In this document: one piece after another, positions 56,555 to 64,000 of the stretch
Numbering within the stretch: the stretch's first letter is position 1
Layout of the letters: the number at the start of each line of letters is the position of its first letter
NCBI RefSeq assembly: GCF_900115905.1
Contig: NZ_FOYD01000010.1
Location: 35,578 to 99,577 of the forward strand
Reading direction: 5' to 3'
Origin: Halopseudomonas formosensis
GTDB taxonomy: Bacteria; Pseudomonadota; Gammaproteobacteria; Pseudomonadales; Pseudomonadaceae
Length of the DNA stretch: 64,000 bases
The notes under the pieces: model-generated
What the model was told of the DNA's origin: nothing
Databases searched by the model: none
The model's input: the letters and a program-made list of their open reading frames with translations, nothing else
Made by a program: the position numbers and the translations under genes

Positions 56555-58348
56555 ATGTCCTTCAACCACTACTACCAGAGCGAACTGAGCGCCCTGCGCC
56601 AGGCAGGCAAGCGTTTTGCCGAGCGCAACCCGGCGCTGGCGCCCTTCCTCGGTCAGAGCGGCAGGGACCCGGACGTGGAGCGTCTGCTGGAGGGCTTCGC
56701 CTTTCTCACCGGACGGCTGCGGCAGAAGCTGGATGATGAACTGCCGGAGCTGACCCATTCGCTCATGCACCTGCTGTGGCCGAATTACATGCGCCCGCTG
56801 CCGGCCTTCAGCATGCTGCAGTTCGACCCGCTGAGGCGCGCCGGCCCGGCGGTGACGGTGCCCCGTCACACCCCCGTGGAGTCCCGGCCGATACAGGGCA
56901 TCTCCTGCCGGTTCCGCACCACCAGCGAGGTGGAGATTCTGCCCCTGCAGCTGAACCGGCTGGATTACTCGGTCAAGGGTGAAGGCGCGCTGCTCAGCCT
57001 GCGCATGGCCATGGTCTGCGAAGGCTGTCTGGGTGATCTGGGCCTGCAGCGCCTGCGCCTGCATCTGGCCGGCGAGCGCTACGTCAGCCAGATGCTCTAC
57101 CTGTATCTGCTGCAGCAGCTGGACAGGATAGAGCTGGTCCTGCTGGATGCCGAAGGCCGCGCCCTGGCACTGCCGGAGGGCCCCGGCCGACCACGCGCAT
57201 TGCAGATCGACGCCGACCAGGTGCAGGCCGGTGGCTTCGACCCGCAACAGGGGCTGGTCCCCTACCCGGTCAATACCTTCACCGGTTATCGCTGCCTGCA
57301 AGAATACTACGCCTTCGAGGAAAAATTCCTCTTTGTCGACGTCACCGGGCTGGACTGTCTCACCCGGCTCGATCCGGCGCTGCTCCAGCAGGCCTGCGGT
57401 CTGGAGCTGCGCTGCCACATCCGCAAGACCGGCAGCCAGCGCATCAGTCCGACCCTGGACAACGTGCGTCTGTACTGCACGCCGGTGGCGAACCTGTTCA
57501 GTCACGATGCCGTCCCTATCCGCCTTGATGGCCGACAGGACCACTACCTGCTGCGCCCGGCGGAATATCCGCAGCACCAGTGCGCGGTCTACTCGGTGGA
57601 CCGGATCACCGGCTGGAAGCCCGGCGGCATGGGGCATACCGAGTACGTCGCCTTCGAATCCTTCGAGCACGACAACCGCACCGAGGGAGCTGTGTCGGCG
57701 CCCCACTACAGCCTCCGTCAGTATCCGTCCCTGCACGGCGAAGGGCTGGAGACCTTCCTCAGCTTCGGCGGCGGCAGCGAGGATCTCCACGAGACCCTGT
57801 CCATCGAGCTGACCTGCACCAATCACCAGCTGCCCAGCCAGCTGAGTATCGGCGACATCTGCTGCCTCAGCGAGGACACCCCGGACTTTCTCGGTTTCCG
57901 CAACATCAGTCCGGTGACCCCCAGCTACGCACCGCCCCTGGACAGCGATTTCCTGTGGAAGCTGATCAGCAACATGTCGCTCAACTACCTGTCGCTGACC
58001 AATGTCGATGCACTCAAGGCGATGCTGCGCAACTACGACTTCCCGCGCTATCACGATCAGCACGCGGCGCGCATCGGTCAGCACCGGCTCGATGGCCTGA
58101 AACATATACGGCACCAGCATGTCGACCGTCTCAAGCAAGGGCTGCCGGTGCGCGGCATACGCACCGAGCTGGAGATGGACGCTGAGCACTATCTGAGCGA
58201 GGGCGAACTCTTCCTGTTCGCCAGCGTGCTCAACGAATTCTTTGCGCTGTACGCCAACCTCAACTCCTTCCACGAGTTGCGGGTCACAACCACCCAGGGA
58301 GAGCGGTACCAATGGACGCCACGCATGGGGTTGCAGCCCCTGCTCTGA
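56555..58348 (+). CDS. tssF: T6SS baseplate protein TssF
   Basis: Baseplate wedge protein of 597 residues. It begins FNHYYQSELSALRQAGKRFAERNPALAPFLGQSGRDPDVERLLEGFAFL (quoted here as FNHYYQSEL to VERLLEGFAFL, residues 3-50), a segment diagnostic of TssF, followed by LPELTHSLMHLLWPNYMRPLP. Later landmarks are FTGYRCLQEYYAFEEKFLF and the C-terminal LFLFASVLNEFFALYANLNSF. It overlaps tssG by 37 bp, implying translational coupling. Confidence 0.95.
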   Translation: MSFNHYYQSELSALRQAGKRFAERNPALAPFLGQSGRDPDVERLLEGFAFLTGRLRQKLDDELPELTHSLMHLLWPNYMRPLPAFSMLQFDPLRRAGPAVTVPRHTPVESRPIQGISCRFRTTSEVEILPLQLNRLDYSVKGEGALLSLRMAMVCEGCLGDLGLQRLRLHLAGERYVSQMLYLYLLQQLDRIELVLLDAEGRALALPEGPGRPRALQIDADQVQAGGFDPQQGLVPYPVNTFTGYRCLQEYYAFEEKFLFVDVTGLDCLTRLDPALLQQACGLELRCHIRKTGSQRISPTLDNVRLYCTPVANLFSHDAVPIRLDGRQDHYLLRPAEYPQHQCAVYSVDRITGWKPGGMGHTEYVAFESFEHDNRTEGAVSAPHYSLRQYPSLHGEGLETFLSFGGGSEDLHETLSIELTCTNHQLPSQLSIGDICCLSEDTPDFLGFRNISPVTPSYAPPLDSDFLWKLISNMSLNYLSLTNVDALKAMLRNYDFPRYHDQHAARIGQHRLDGLKHIRHQHVDRLKQGLPVRGIRTELEMDAEHYLSEGELFLFASVLNEFFALYANLNSFHELRVTTTQGERYQWTPRMGLQPLL

Positions 58349-59322
58349 GCAGTCTGGGCCGCACCATTCGAGAATACAGCCTGTTTCAGGGCATCAGCCA
58401 GGTAATGCACCGCCTGCGCCAGGCCCACCCCGGCCTGAGCGAGGAGGCGCTGTACGAGCACCTGGAATTCCGGGCCAATCCGAGCATGGGGTTTCCCGGC
58501 ACCGATATCGAGCAGGTGGAGTTCGTGCATGAGCATGGGGAGCTGCGGGCGCGCCTGTGTATCAATCTGATCGGCCTGTTCGGCTCCGCCTCTCCACTGC
58601 CGACCTTCTACAGTGAACAGGCCCTGGGCGATGCTCCGGGGGACATTACCACCCGGGACTTTCTCGACCTGTTCAACAACCGGCTGCAACGGCTGCTGCT
58701 GCCGATATGGCGCAAATATCGCTACCAGAGCCGCTACCGTCCCGGCGCCGGCGACGCCGTTTCGGCGCACATGTTTGCCCTGGTCGGGCTGGGTCTGGCG
58801 CCGCTGCGCGAGGCCGGCGACCTGCAGTGGAATCGTCTGCTGCCCTACCTGGGCCTGATCAGCATGCGCGTGCAGTCCGCGGCACTGCTGGAATCCACCC
58901 TGCGCTACTACTTCCAGCACCCGGGCATGGACATCGAGGAATGCGTCGAACGCCGGGTGGAGATCGACGTGGAACAGCAGAACCGGTTGGGCCGGGCCAA
59001 CAGTCAGCTGGGCAGCTCGCTGGTACTGGGGGACCGCATCCGCGACCGCAGCGGCAAATTCCGCATCCATATCCGCGATCTGGACTGGGAAGGTTTCCAT
59101 GACTTCCTGCCTGGCGGCAAGGGCTATGCGGCACTGCTGACCCTGGTGCGCTTCTGTCTGCGCACACCCCTGGCCCATGACCTGCGGCTGCAGCTGCGCC
59201 GGGACGCCATTCACCCGCTTTTTCTGGCCGGGGACAACCTCTGCCGGCTGGGCTGGACCAGCTGGCTGGGCGAATCCGACTACCCCCCGGAAGTCACACT
59301 GGCCTCTGGAATCAAGGACTGA
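58312..59322 (+). CDS. tssG: T6SS baseplate protein TssG
   Basis: Partner of TssF in the baseplate wedge, 336 residues. The ATG at 58312 lies inside tssF with GGGAGAG upstream. FRANPSMGFPGTDIEQVEF and LINLIGLFGSASPLPTFYSEQ are TssG signatures; FLDLFNNRLQRLLLPIWRKYRY is the conserved helical block. 3 bp separate it from tssH. Confidence 0.95.
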   Translation: MDATHGVAAPALSSLGRTIREYSLFQGISQVMHRLRQAHPGLSEEALYEHLEFRANPSMGFPGTDIEQVEFVHEHGELRARLCINLIGLFGSASPLPTFYSEQALGDAPGDITTRDFLDLFNNRLQRLLLPIWRKYRYQSRYRPGAGDAVSAHMFALVGLGLAPLREAGDLQWNRLLPYLGLISMRVQSAALLESTLRYYFQHPGMDIEECVERRVEIDVEQQNRLGRANSQLGSSLVLGDRIRDRSGKFRIHIRDLDWEGFHDFLPGGKGYAALLTLVRFCLRTPLAHDLRLQLRRDAIHPLFLAGDNLCRLGWTSWLGESDYPPEVTLASGIKD

Positions 59323-59325
59323 CAG

Positions 59326-61932
59326 ATGATCAACGTGGATATTCAGAAACTGGTTCAGGCGCTCGATGCGCCCAGCCGCCGCGACCTGGAAGCCGCCGCC
59401 CAGAGCTGCGTGCGCCGGGGTGCCGGCAAGGTCCTGCCGGAGGATCTGCTGCTGGCGTTGCTGGAGCGTCCGGACAGCCTGCTGCTGAAGGCTCTGGAGG
59501 ACGCGGAACAGGATATCGACGGCTTGCGCAGCGCCCTGCAGCCCCGCGGCGAGGGCGACGGCGGCCGCAGCCCGAGCTTCGCCCTGGAGCTGGTGCAGTG
59601 GCTGCAGGACGCGCTGCTGGTGGCCACCCTGGAACTGGGCCGCAGTCAGGTGGACCAGGCGGCACTGCTGCTCGGCCTGCTGCGCAATCCGGTGCGCTAT
59701 GCCGGCACCCGCTACCAGCCGGCCCTCGACAGCATCCGCAGCGACAGGCTCCTTGACCATGCTCTGGCCATGCAGGAATCGCCGGCCAGCGCTCCGGCCG
59801 CCGGTGGAGACAGCGCCCTGGCCCGCTTCACCCACAACCTCACAGCCCAGGCCCGGGACGGCCGTCTGGACCCGGTTCTGTGCCGCGATCAGGTCCTGCG
59901 CCAGATGATCGATATCCTCGCCAGGCGACGCAAGAACAACCCCATCGTCATCGGTGATGCGGGTGTGGGCAAGACCGCCGTGGTCGAGGGGCTGGCCCTG
60001 CGCATTGTTGCCGGGGAGGTACCCGAGGCCCTGCGCGATGTCGACCTGCTGGCCCTGGACATGGGCCTGCTGCAGGCGGGCGCCAGCATCAAGGGTGAGT
60101 TCGAGCGTCGCCTGCAGGCGGTGATCGACGAGGTTCGCAGCGCCGCCCGCCCGGTGATCCTGTTCATCGATGAAGCCCACACCCTGATCGGGGCTGGCGG
60201 CCAGCCGGGCACCTCGGACGCCGCCAACCTGCTCAAGCCGGCACTGGCACGGGGCGAGCTGCGCACCATCGCCGCCACCACATGGAGCGAATACAAGAAG
60301 CACTTCGAGAAGGACCCGGCCCTGACCCGACGCTTCCAGCCGGTGCAGGTGCTGGAGCCGACCACCGACGAAGCCGTCACCATACTGCGCGGGCTGGCCC
60401 CCCTCTACGAAGCCAGTCACGGGGTCTACCTGCGCGATGATGCGGTGATTGCCGCTGCGCAGCTGTCCGCGCGCTACCTGGCCGGACGGCAGCTGCCGGA
60501 CAAGGCAGTGGATGTGCTGGACACGGCCTGCGCCCGGGTACGCATCGGGCTCGCCTCACCGCCGGAGGCCATCACCGACCTGCGCACCCGAATCGCCGAG
60601 CAGGAACGTCAGCTCCAGGCCCGGCAGCGCGATCAGCAGGCCGGACTGGCGGTGGCCAGCAGCGAGCTCGACCATCTGCAGCAGGAGATTGACCGGAACC
60701 GCCACACCTTGCAGGAGCTGGAGACCGACTGGCAGCAACAACGGGAACTGGCGGATCGCCTGTTGCAGCTGCGCCGCCGCTGCACCGCGCGGCGCCAGTC
60801 CGACGCGCCGGCCGACAGCCCAACGGATCAGCCGCAGGCACCGTCACTGGAGCAGCTGAGCGCCGAGCTGGAGCAGCTGCAGGGCCAACTGCAGAGCATC
60901 CCCGTCGAGCGGCGGCTGGTGAGCTACGAGGTATCCCCGCGCCTGGTGGCCGAGGTCATCAGCCACTGGACCGGAGTACCGCTCAGCCAGCTGGCCCGGG
61001 AACACAGCGCACGGGTTACCGGCTTCGCCGACGATCTGCGCCAGCGCATCCGCGGCCAGGAGCAGGCAGTGGTGGCGCTGGACCGCGCCATGCGCGCCGC
61101 GGCGGCGGGGCTGAACAATCCGGATGCGCCGGCCGGGGTATTCCTGCTGGTGGGTCCCAGCGGGGTCGGCAAGACCGAGACCGCGCTGGCGCTGGCCGAT
61201 CTGCTGTATGGCGGCGAGCGTTTTCTCACCACCATCAACATGTCCGAATTCCAGGAAAAGCACAGCGTATCGCGGCTGCTCGGCGCGCCGCCCGGCTATG
61301 TCGGCTATGGCGAAGGCGGCATGCTCACCGAAGCAGTGCGCCAGAAGCCCTACTCGGTCATCCTGCTGGACGAGATCGAGAAGGCCGACCCCGAGGTGCT
61401 CAACGTCTTCTATCAGGTCTTCGACAAGGGGGTAGCCAATGACGGTGAAGGTCGGGAGATCAACTTCCGCAATACCCTGATCCTGATGACCTCGAATCTG
61501 GCCAGCGAACAGATCATGCAGCTCTGTGCCGGGGGCCAGCGGCCGGATGCCGCGCAACTGGAACAGAGCATACGCCCCACCCTGAGCCGCCACTTCAAGC
61601 CGGCGCTGCTGGCCCGCATGCGCGTGGTGCCCTACTACCCGGTCGACGATCAGGTGCTACGGGAGCTCATCGCACTCAAGCTGGAGCGCTTCGGCGAGCG
61701 CCTGCAACGCCGCCAGCTGGGCTTCAGCCACAGCCCGGCGCTGGTCGAGCATTTCGCCGGTCGCTGCCAGCAGGGCGACAGCGGCGCGCGGCTGATCGAC
61801 TACCTGATCGACCAGCAGTTGCAACCGCGAATCGTCGATCAGGTGCTGGACAGCATGGCCACCGGCGCCAGCCTGAGCCACGTTCACGCCACCCTGGATG
61901 CCGAAGGAGCGCTGGTCTGTGAGTTCGCTTGA
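59326..61932 (+). CDS. tssH: T6SS sheath-disassembly ATPase TssH (ClpV)
   Basis: Double-AAA+ ATPase that recycles contracted TssBC sheaths. 868 residues: N-terminal ClpN domain (about 1-155), first AAA module with Walker A GDAGVGKT (210-217) and Walker B VILFIDEAH (277-285), a coiled-coil middle region (about 420-530), second module with Walker A GPSGVGKT (610-617) and Walker B VILLDEIEK (678-686), and a ClpB_D2-type C-terminus. Its stop lies inside the start of the following activator gene. Confidence 0.97.
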   Translation: MINVDIQKLVQALDAPSRRDLEAAAQSCVRRGAGKVLPEDLLLALLERPDSLLLKALEDAEQDIDGLRSALQPRGEGDGGRSPSFALELVQWLQDALLVATLELGRSQVDQAALLLGLLRNPVRYAGTRYQPALDSIRSDRLLDHALAMQESPASAPAAGGDSALARFTHNLTAQARDGRLDPVLCRDQVLRQMIDILARRRKNNPIVIGDAGVGKTAVVEGLALRIVAGEVPEALRDVDLLALDMGLLQAGASIKGEFERRLQAVIDEVRSAARPVILFIDEAHTLIGAGGQPGTSDAANLLKPALARGELRTIAATTWSEYKKHFEKDPALTRRFQPVQVLEPTTDEAVTILRGLAPLYEASHGVYLRDDAVIAAAQLSARYLAGRQLPDKAVDVLDTACARVRIGLASPPEAITDLRTRIAEQERQLQARQRDQQAGLAVASSELDHLQQEIDRNRHTLQELETDWQQQRELADRLLQLRRRCTARRQSDAPADSPTDQPQAPSLEQLSAELEQLQGQLQSIPVERRLVSYEVSPRLVAEVISHWTGVPLSQLAREHSARVTGFADDLRQRIRGQEQAVVALDRAMRAAAAGLNNPDAPAGVFLLVGPSGVGKTETALALADLLYGGERFLTTINMSEFQEKHSVSRLLGAPPGYVGYGEGGMLTEAVRQKPYSVILLDEIEKADPEVLNVFYQVFDKGVANDGEGREINFRNTLILMTSNLASEQIMQLCAGGQRPDAAQLEQSIRPTLSRHFKPALLARMRVVPYYPVDDQVLRELIALKLERFGERLQRRQLGFSHSPALVEHFAGRCQQGDSGARLIDYLIDQQLQPRIVDQVLDSMATGASLSHVHATLDAEGALVCEFA

Positions 61933-63487
61933 ATTGCCGCCGCTGTTCGACCAGCTGAGCCGGCCGCTGGATTACGCCGAGCAGCTGCTGGTCCGCTTCG
62001 CCGCTCTGGCCCGCAGCCGAGACAATCGGGAACTGCAGCAGGGTCTGGCCGAGGCGGCGGGTGCGCTGTCCGGCAGCGCCCTGAGTCAGCTCTATCTGCT
62101 GGACGTGACCCATACCCAGCTGAATCTGACCGCGCAATGGCGGGATGGGCGTTCCTGCTCCCGGGACGGCGGCACCCTGTCCAGCGACTACCGTGACCAG
62201 CAGCTGCTGCAGTATTGCCTGACGCAGAACCGGCCACTGCATATCGACGATCTGCATGGCAGCCTGTATCAGACGGATTTCCTGCCCGCCGATGCTGGTC
62301 AGTGGCGCTGCCTGACCTGCCTGCCGCTGCAGGACGGCGAGCAGCATGTCAGCGGACTGCTGTTGCTGGCCGGGCGCGCAGGTCAGGCCTTCCAGGCCTA
62401 CGAGGAATCCCTGCAGTTACTGGGTAACTTCACTCTGCAGCAACTGCAGCTGTTGCAGCACAATCAGCCGGCGTCACCCCCACCCCCAGCAGTGACGCCT
62501 TCAACGGCTCTGGCCCGCAGCTACGGCCTGATCGGTGAAAGCACCGCCATGCAGCGGGTCTACCAGCTCATCGGCAAGGTGCTGCACAACCCGGTCACAG
62601 TGCTGATAACCGGGGAAACCGGCACCGGCAAGGAGCTGGTGGCACGGGCGATTCACGATTACGGCTCCCGCCGCAGCGAGAACTTCGTGGTGCAGAACTG
62701 TGCGGCCCTGCCCGAACACCTGCTGGAAAGCGAGCTGTTCGGCTATCGCCGGGGCGCCTTCACCGGTGCCGATCGGGACTACGCCGGGCTCATCGCCAGC
62801 GCCGATGGCGGCACCCTCTTCCTGGATGAAATCGGCGATATGCCCCTGTCGCTGCAGGCCAAGCTGCTGCGCTTTCTGCAGGAAAGCGAAGTGCGCCCGC
62901 TCGGCAGCAACGAAACCCGCCGGGTGGATGTGCGCATCATCACCGCCACCCATCAGGATCTGCAAAGCATGGTCAGTAAGGGGTTGTTCCGCGAGGACCT
63001 CTACTACCGGCTGACTCCCTTCCCCATCCGCCTGCCGCCCTTGCGCGAGCGGGGTGAGGATATCGCGCTGCTGGCCCTGCGCTTTGCCGACGAGGCCTGC
63101 CGCTTCCTGCACCGCAGCCCCTGCAGCTGGGGCGAAGGCACCCTGCAGCAGCTGAGCAGCTACAGCTTCCCGGGCAACGTCCGCGAGCTGAAGGGGATGA
63201 TCGCCAGGGCCCTGCTGCTGTGCGAGGACAACCTGCTGCTGCCCGAGCATTTCAACCTGCCCGCCGACAGCGGGCCGGCCACAGGCATGAACCTGCGCGA
63301 CCGACTGGAGCTGGTCGAACGCAACCTGCTGCTCGATTGCCTGCAGCGCAATCAGGGCAATCAGACCAGCGCCGCGCAGGAACTGGGGCTGCCCAGACGC
63401 ACCCTGCTGTACCGCATGCAACGACTGAACATCAGCCCCGCCGACCTGAGAACCAGGGAGAGACACCATGTTCAACCTGGCCAATGA
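61919..63487 (+). CDS. Sigma-54-dependent T6SS activator (Sfa/VasH family)
   Basis: Enhancer-binding protein encoded within the T6SS operon; relatives (Sfa2 and Sfa3 of P. aeruginosa, VasH of Vibrio cholerae) activate T6SS genes with RpoN. GTG at 61919 has AAGGAG 9 bp upstream and overlaps tssH by 14 bp; the ATG at 61898 has no ribosome-binding site. 522 residues: GAF-like N-terminal domain (about 15-175), AAA+ domain with Walker A GETGTGKE (232-239), GAFTGA (279-284), Walker B GGTLFLDEIGD (297-307), and a C-terminal Fis-type helix-turn-helix (about 485-512). The intact GAFTGA loop implies sigma-54 contact. Confidence 0.93.
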   Translation: MSSLELPPLFDQLSRPLDYAEQLLVRFAALARSRDNRELQQGLAEAAGALSGSALSQLYLLDVTHTQLNLTAQWRDGRSCSRDGGTLSSDYRDQQLLQYCLTQNRPLHIDDLHGSLYQTDFLPADAGQWRCLTCLPLQDGEQHVSGLLLLAGRAGQAFQAYEESLQLLGNFTLQQLQLLQHNQPASPPPPAVTPSTALARSYGLIGESTAMQRVYQLIGKVLHNPVTVLITGETGTGKELVARAIHDYGSRRSENFVVQNCAALPEHLLESELFGYRRGAFTGADRDYAGLIASADGGTLFLDEIGDMPLSLQAKLLRFLQESEVRPLGSNETRRVDVRIITATHQDLQSMVSKGLFREDLYYRLTPFPIRLPPLRERGEDIALLALRFADEACRFLHRSPCSWGEGTLQQLSSYSFPGNVRELKGMIARALLLCEDNLLLPEHFNLPADSGPATGMNLRDRLELVERNLLLDCLQRNQGNQTSAAQELGLPRRTLLYRMQRLNISPADLRTRERHHVQPGQ

Positions 63488-64000
63488 AGCCCACTTCACC
63501 CTGGACCTGCCCGGCCTCGAGCACGACTTCCGGGTGCTGTCCTTCCGCGCTCACGAAGCCATCAGCCAGTGCTACCGCATCGAACTGCAGCTGGTCAGTG
63601 ACCAGCCGGACCTGGATCTGGAGGCCCTGCTGCAGCGCAATGCCTGGCTGGGTATTCAGCATGGCGAAGGCGAGGGGACCGGCCTGCACGGCCTGATCCA
63701 CCACGCCGCCATCGGCGAGGCCGGCAAGCGCCTGACCCGCTACCGCCTGGAGCTGGTACCCCACCTGCACTACCTGGGCCTGCGCCACAACCAGCGCATC
63801 TTCCAGCACCTGACGGTACCCCAGATCATCAGCCGGGTGCTGGCCGATCACGGTATCCAGAGCGATGCCTACAGCTTCCAACTCGGTGTTGACTATCCCG
63901 AGCGCGACTACTGCACCCAGTACGACGAGACCGACCTGCACTTCATCCAGCGCCTGTGCGAGGAAGAGGGCATCCACTACCACTTCCGCCACAGCCCGGA
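63468..64000 (+). CDS. vgrG: VgrG (TssI) spike protein, N-terminal part (runs off window)
   Basis: Tip of the T6SS puncturing device. Only the first 177 residues lie in the window. The start MFNLANEAHFTLDLPG has GGGAGAG upstream and overlaps the activator gene by 20 bp. The gp27-like domain is evident: FRVLSFRAHEAISQCYRIELQL, LVPHLHYLGLRHNQRIFQ and DYCTQYDETDLHFIQRLCEEEG-type segment (residues about 145-166), all typical VgrG. The gp5-like needle and any C-terminal effector extension lie beyond the right edge. Confidence 0.95.
   Translation, partial: MFNLANEAHFTLDLPGLEHDFRVLSFRAHEAISQCYRIELQLVSDQPDLDLEALLQRNAWLGIQHGEGEGTGLHGLIHHAAIGEAGKRLTRYRLELVPHLHYLGLRHNQRIFQHLTVPQIISRVLADHGIQSDAYSFQLGVDYPERDYCTQYDETDLHFIQRLCEEEGIHYHFRHSP

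Overview
The window is ordinary GC-rich chromosomal DNA from a gammaproteobacterium of the Pseudomonadaceae. The chemosensory pilGHIJK-chpABC cluster, pilT/pilU, ntrBC, the tex-thioesterase-gshA block, an inactive dihydroorotase paralogue behind pyrB, OprD and OprC porins and a Pseudomonas-style T6SS all point there. A Halopseudomonas or P. stutzeri-like lineage is plausible, but the sequence alone does not settle genus or species. I saw no rRNA, tRNA, insertion sequence, prophage or CRISPR array.

Layout. 1-6.1 kb: 3' end of glnA, a DUF4124 protein, then ntrB-ntrC behind a consensus NtrC site and a -24/-12 promoter, trmL, and a quinone oxidoreductase on the opposite strand. 6.2-12.8 kb: tex, a thioesterase and gshA (minus strand), divergent from ompR-envZ (amgRS). 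12.7-24.9 kb: the Chp/Pil chemosensory operon (minus), from pilG to chpC, including the giant ChpA hybrid kinase. 25.1-30.9 kb: gshB, a tonB3-like gene, algH, ruvX, pyrR, pyrB and the pseudo-dihydroorotase pyrC (plus). 31-33.2 kb: pilT-pilU (minus). 33.3-39.7 kb: yggS-proC-yggT-yggU, then metX-metW-DUF4426-rdgB-hemW. 39.9-42.2 kb: trhP and uppP. 42.2-46.2 kb: a copper receptor (OprC type) with a DUF2946 partner, divergent from a membrane diguanylate cyclase. 46.2-51.8 kb: a 2-oxoacid dehydrogenase operon (E2, E1beta, E1alpha), an EamA/RarD permease and an OprD-family porin. 52.5-64 kb: a T6SS operon tssA-B-C-E-F-G-H, a sigma-54 activator of the Sfa/VasH type and the start of vgrG.

How it fits together. 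Type IV pilus control is spread over three neighbouring blocks: the chemosensory pathway, the retraction ATPases and a TonB3-like protein. Nitrogen control has its own autoregulatory site. Two genes, trhP and the diguanylate cyclase, each carry an ANR/FNR-type box placed exactly 41.5 bp from a predicted transcription start; both would then respond to low oxygen, and for trhP this matches its known oxygen-independent chemistry.

The most unusual stretch is the roughly 0.7 kb AT-rich region before the T6SS operon. It holds three copies of one 18-bp dyad, a near-consensus Vfr/CRP site and a further palindrome beside the tssA start. No Hcp gene is visible between tssC and tssE or elsewhere in the window. 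The operon continues past the right edge.
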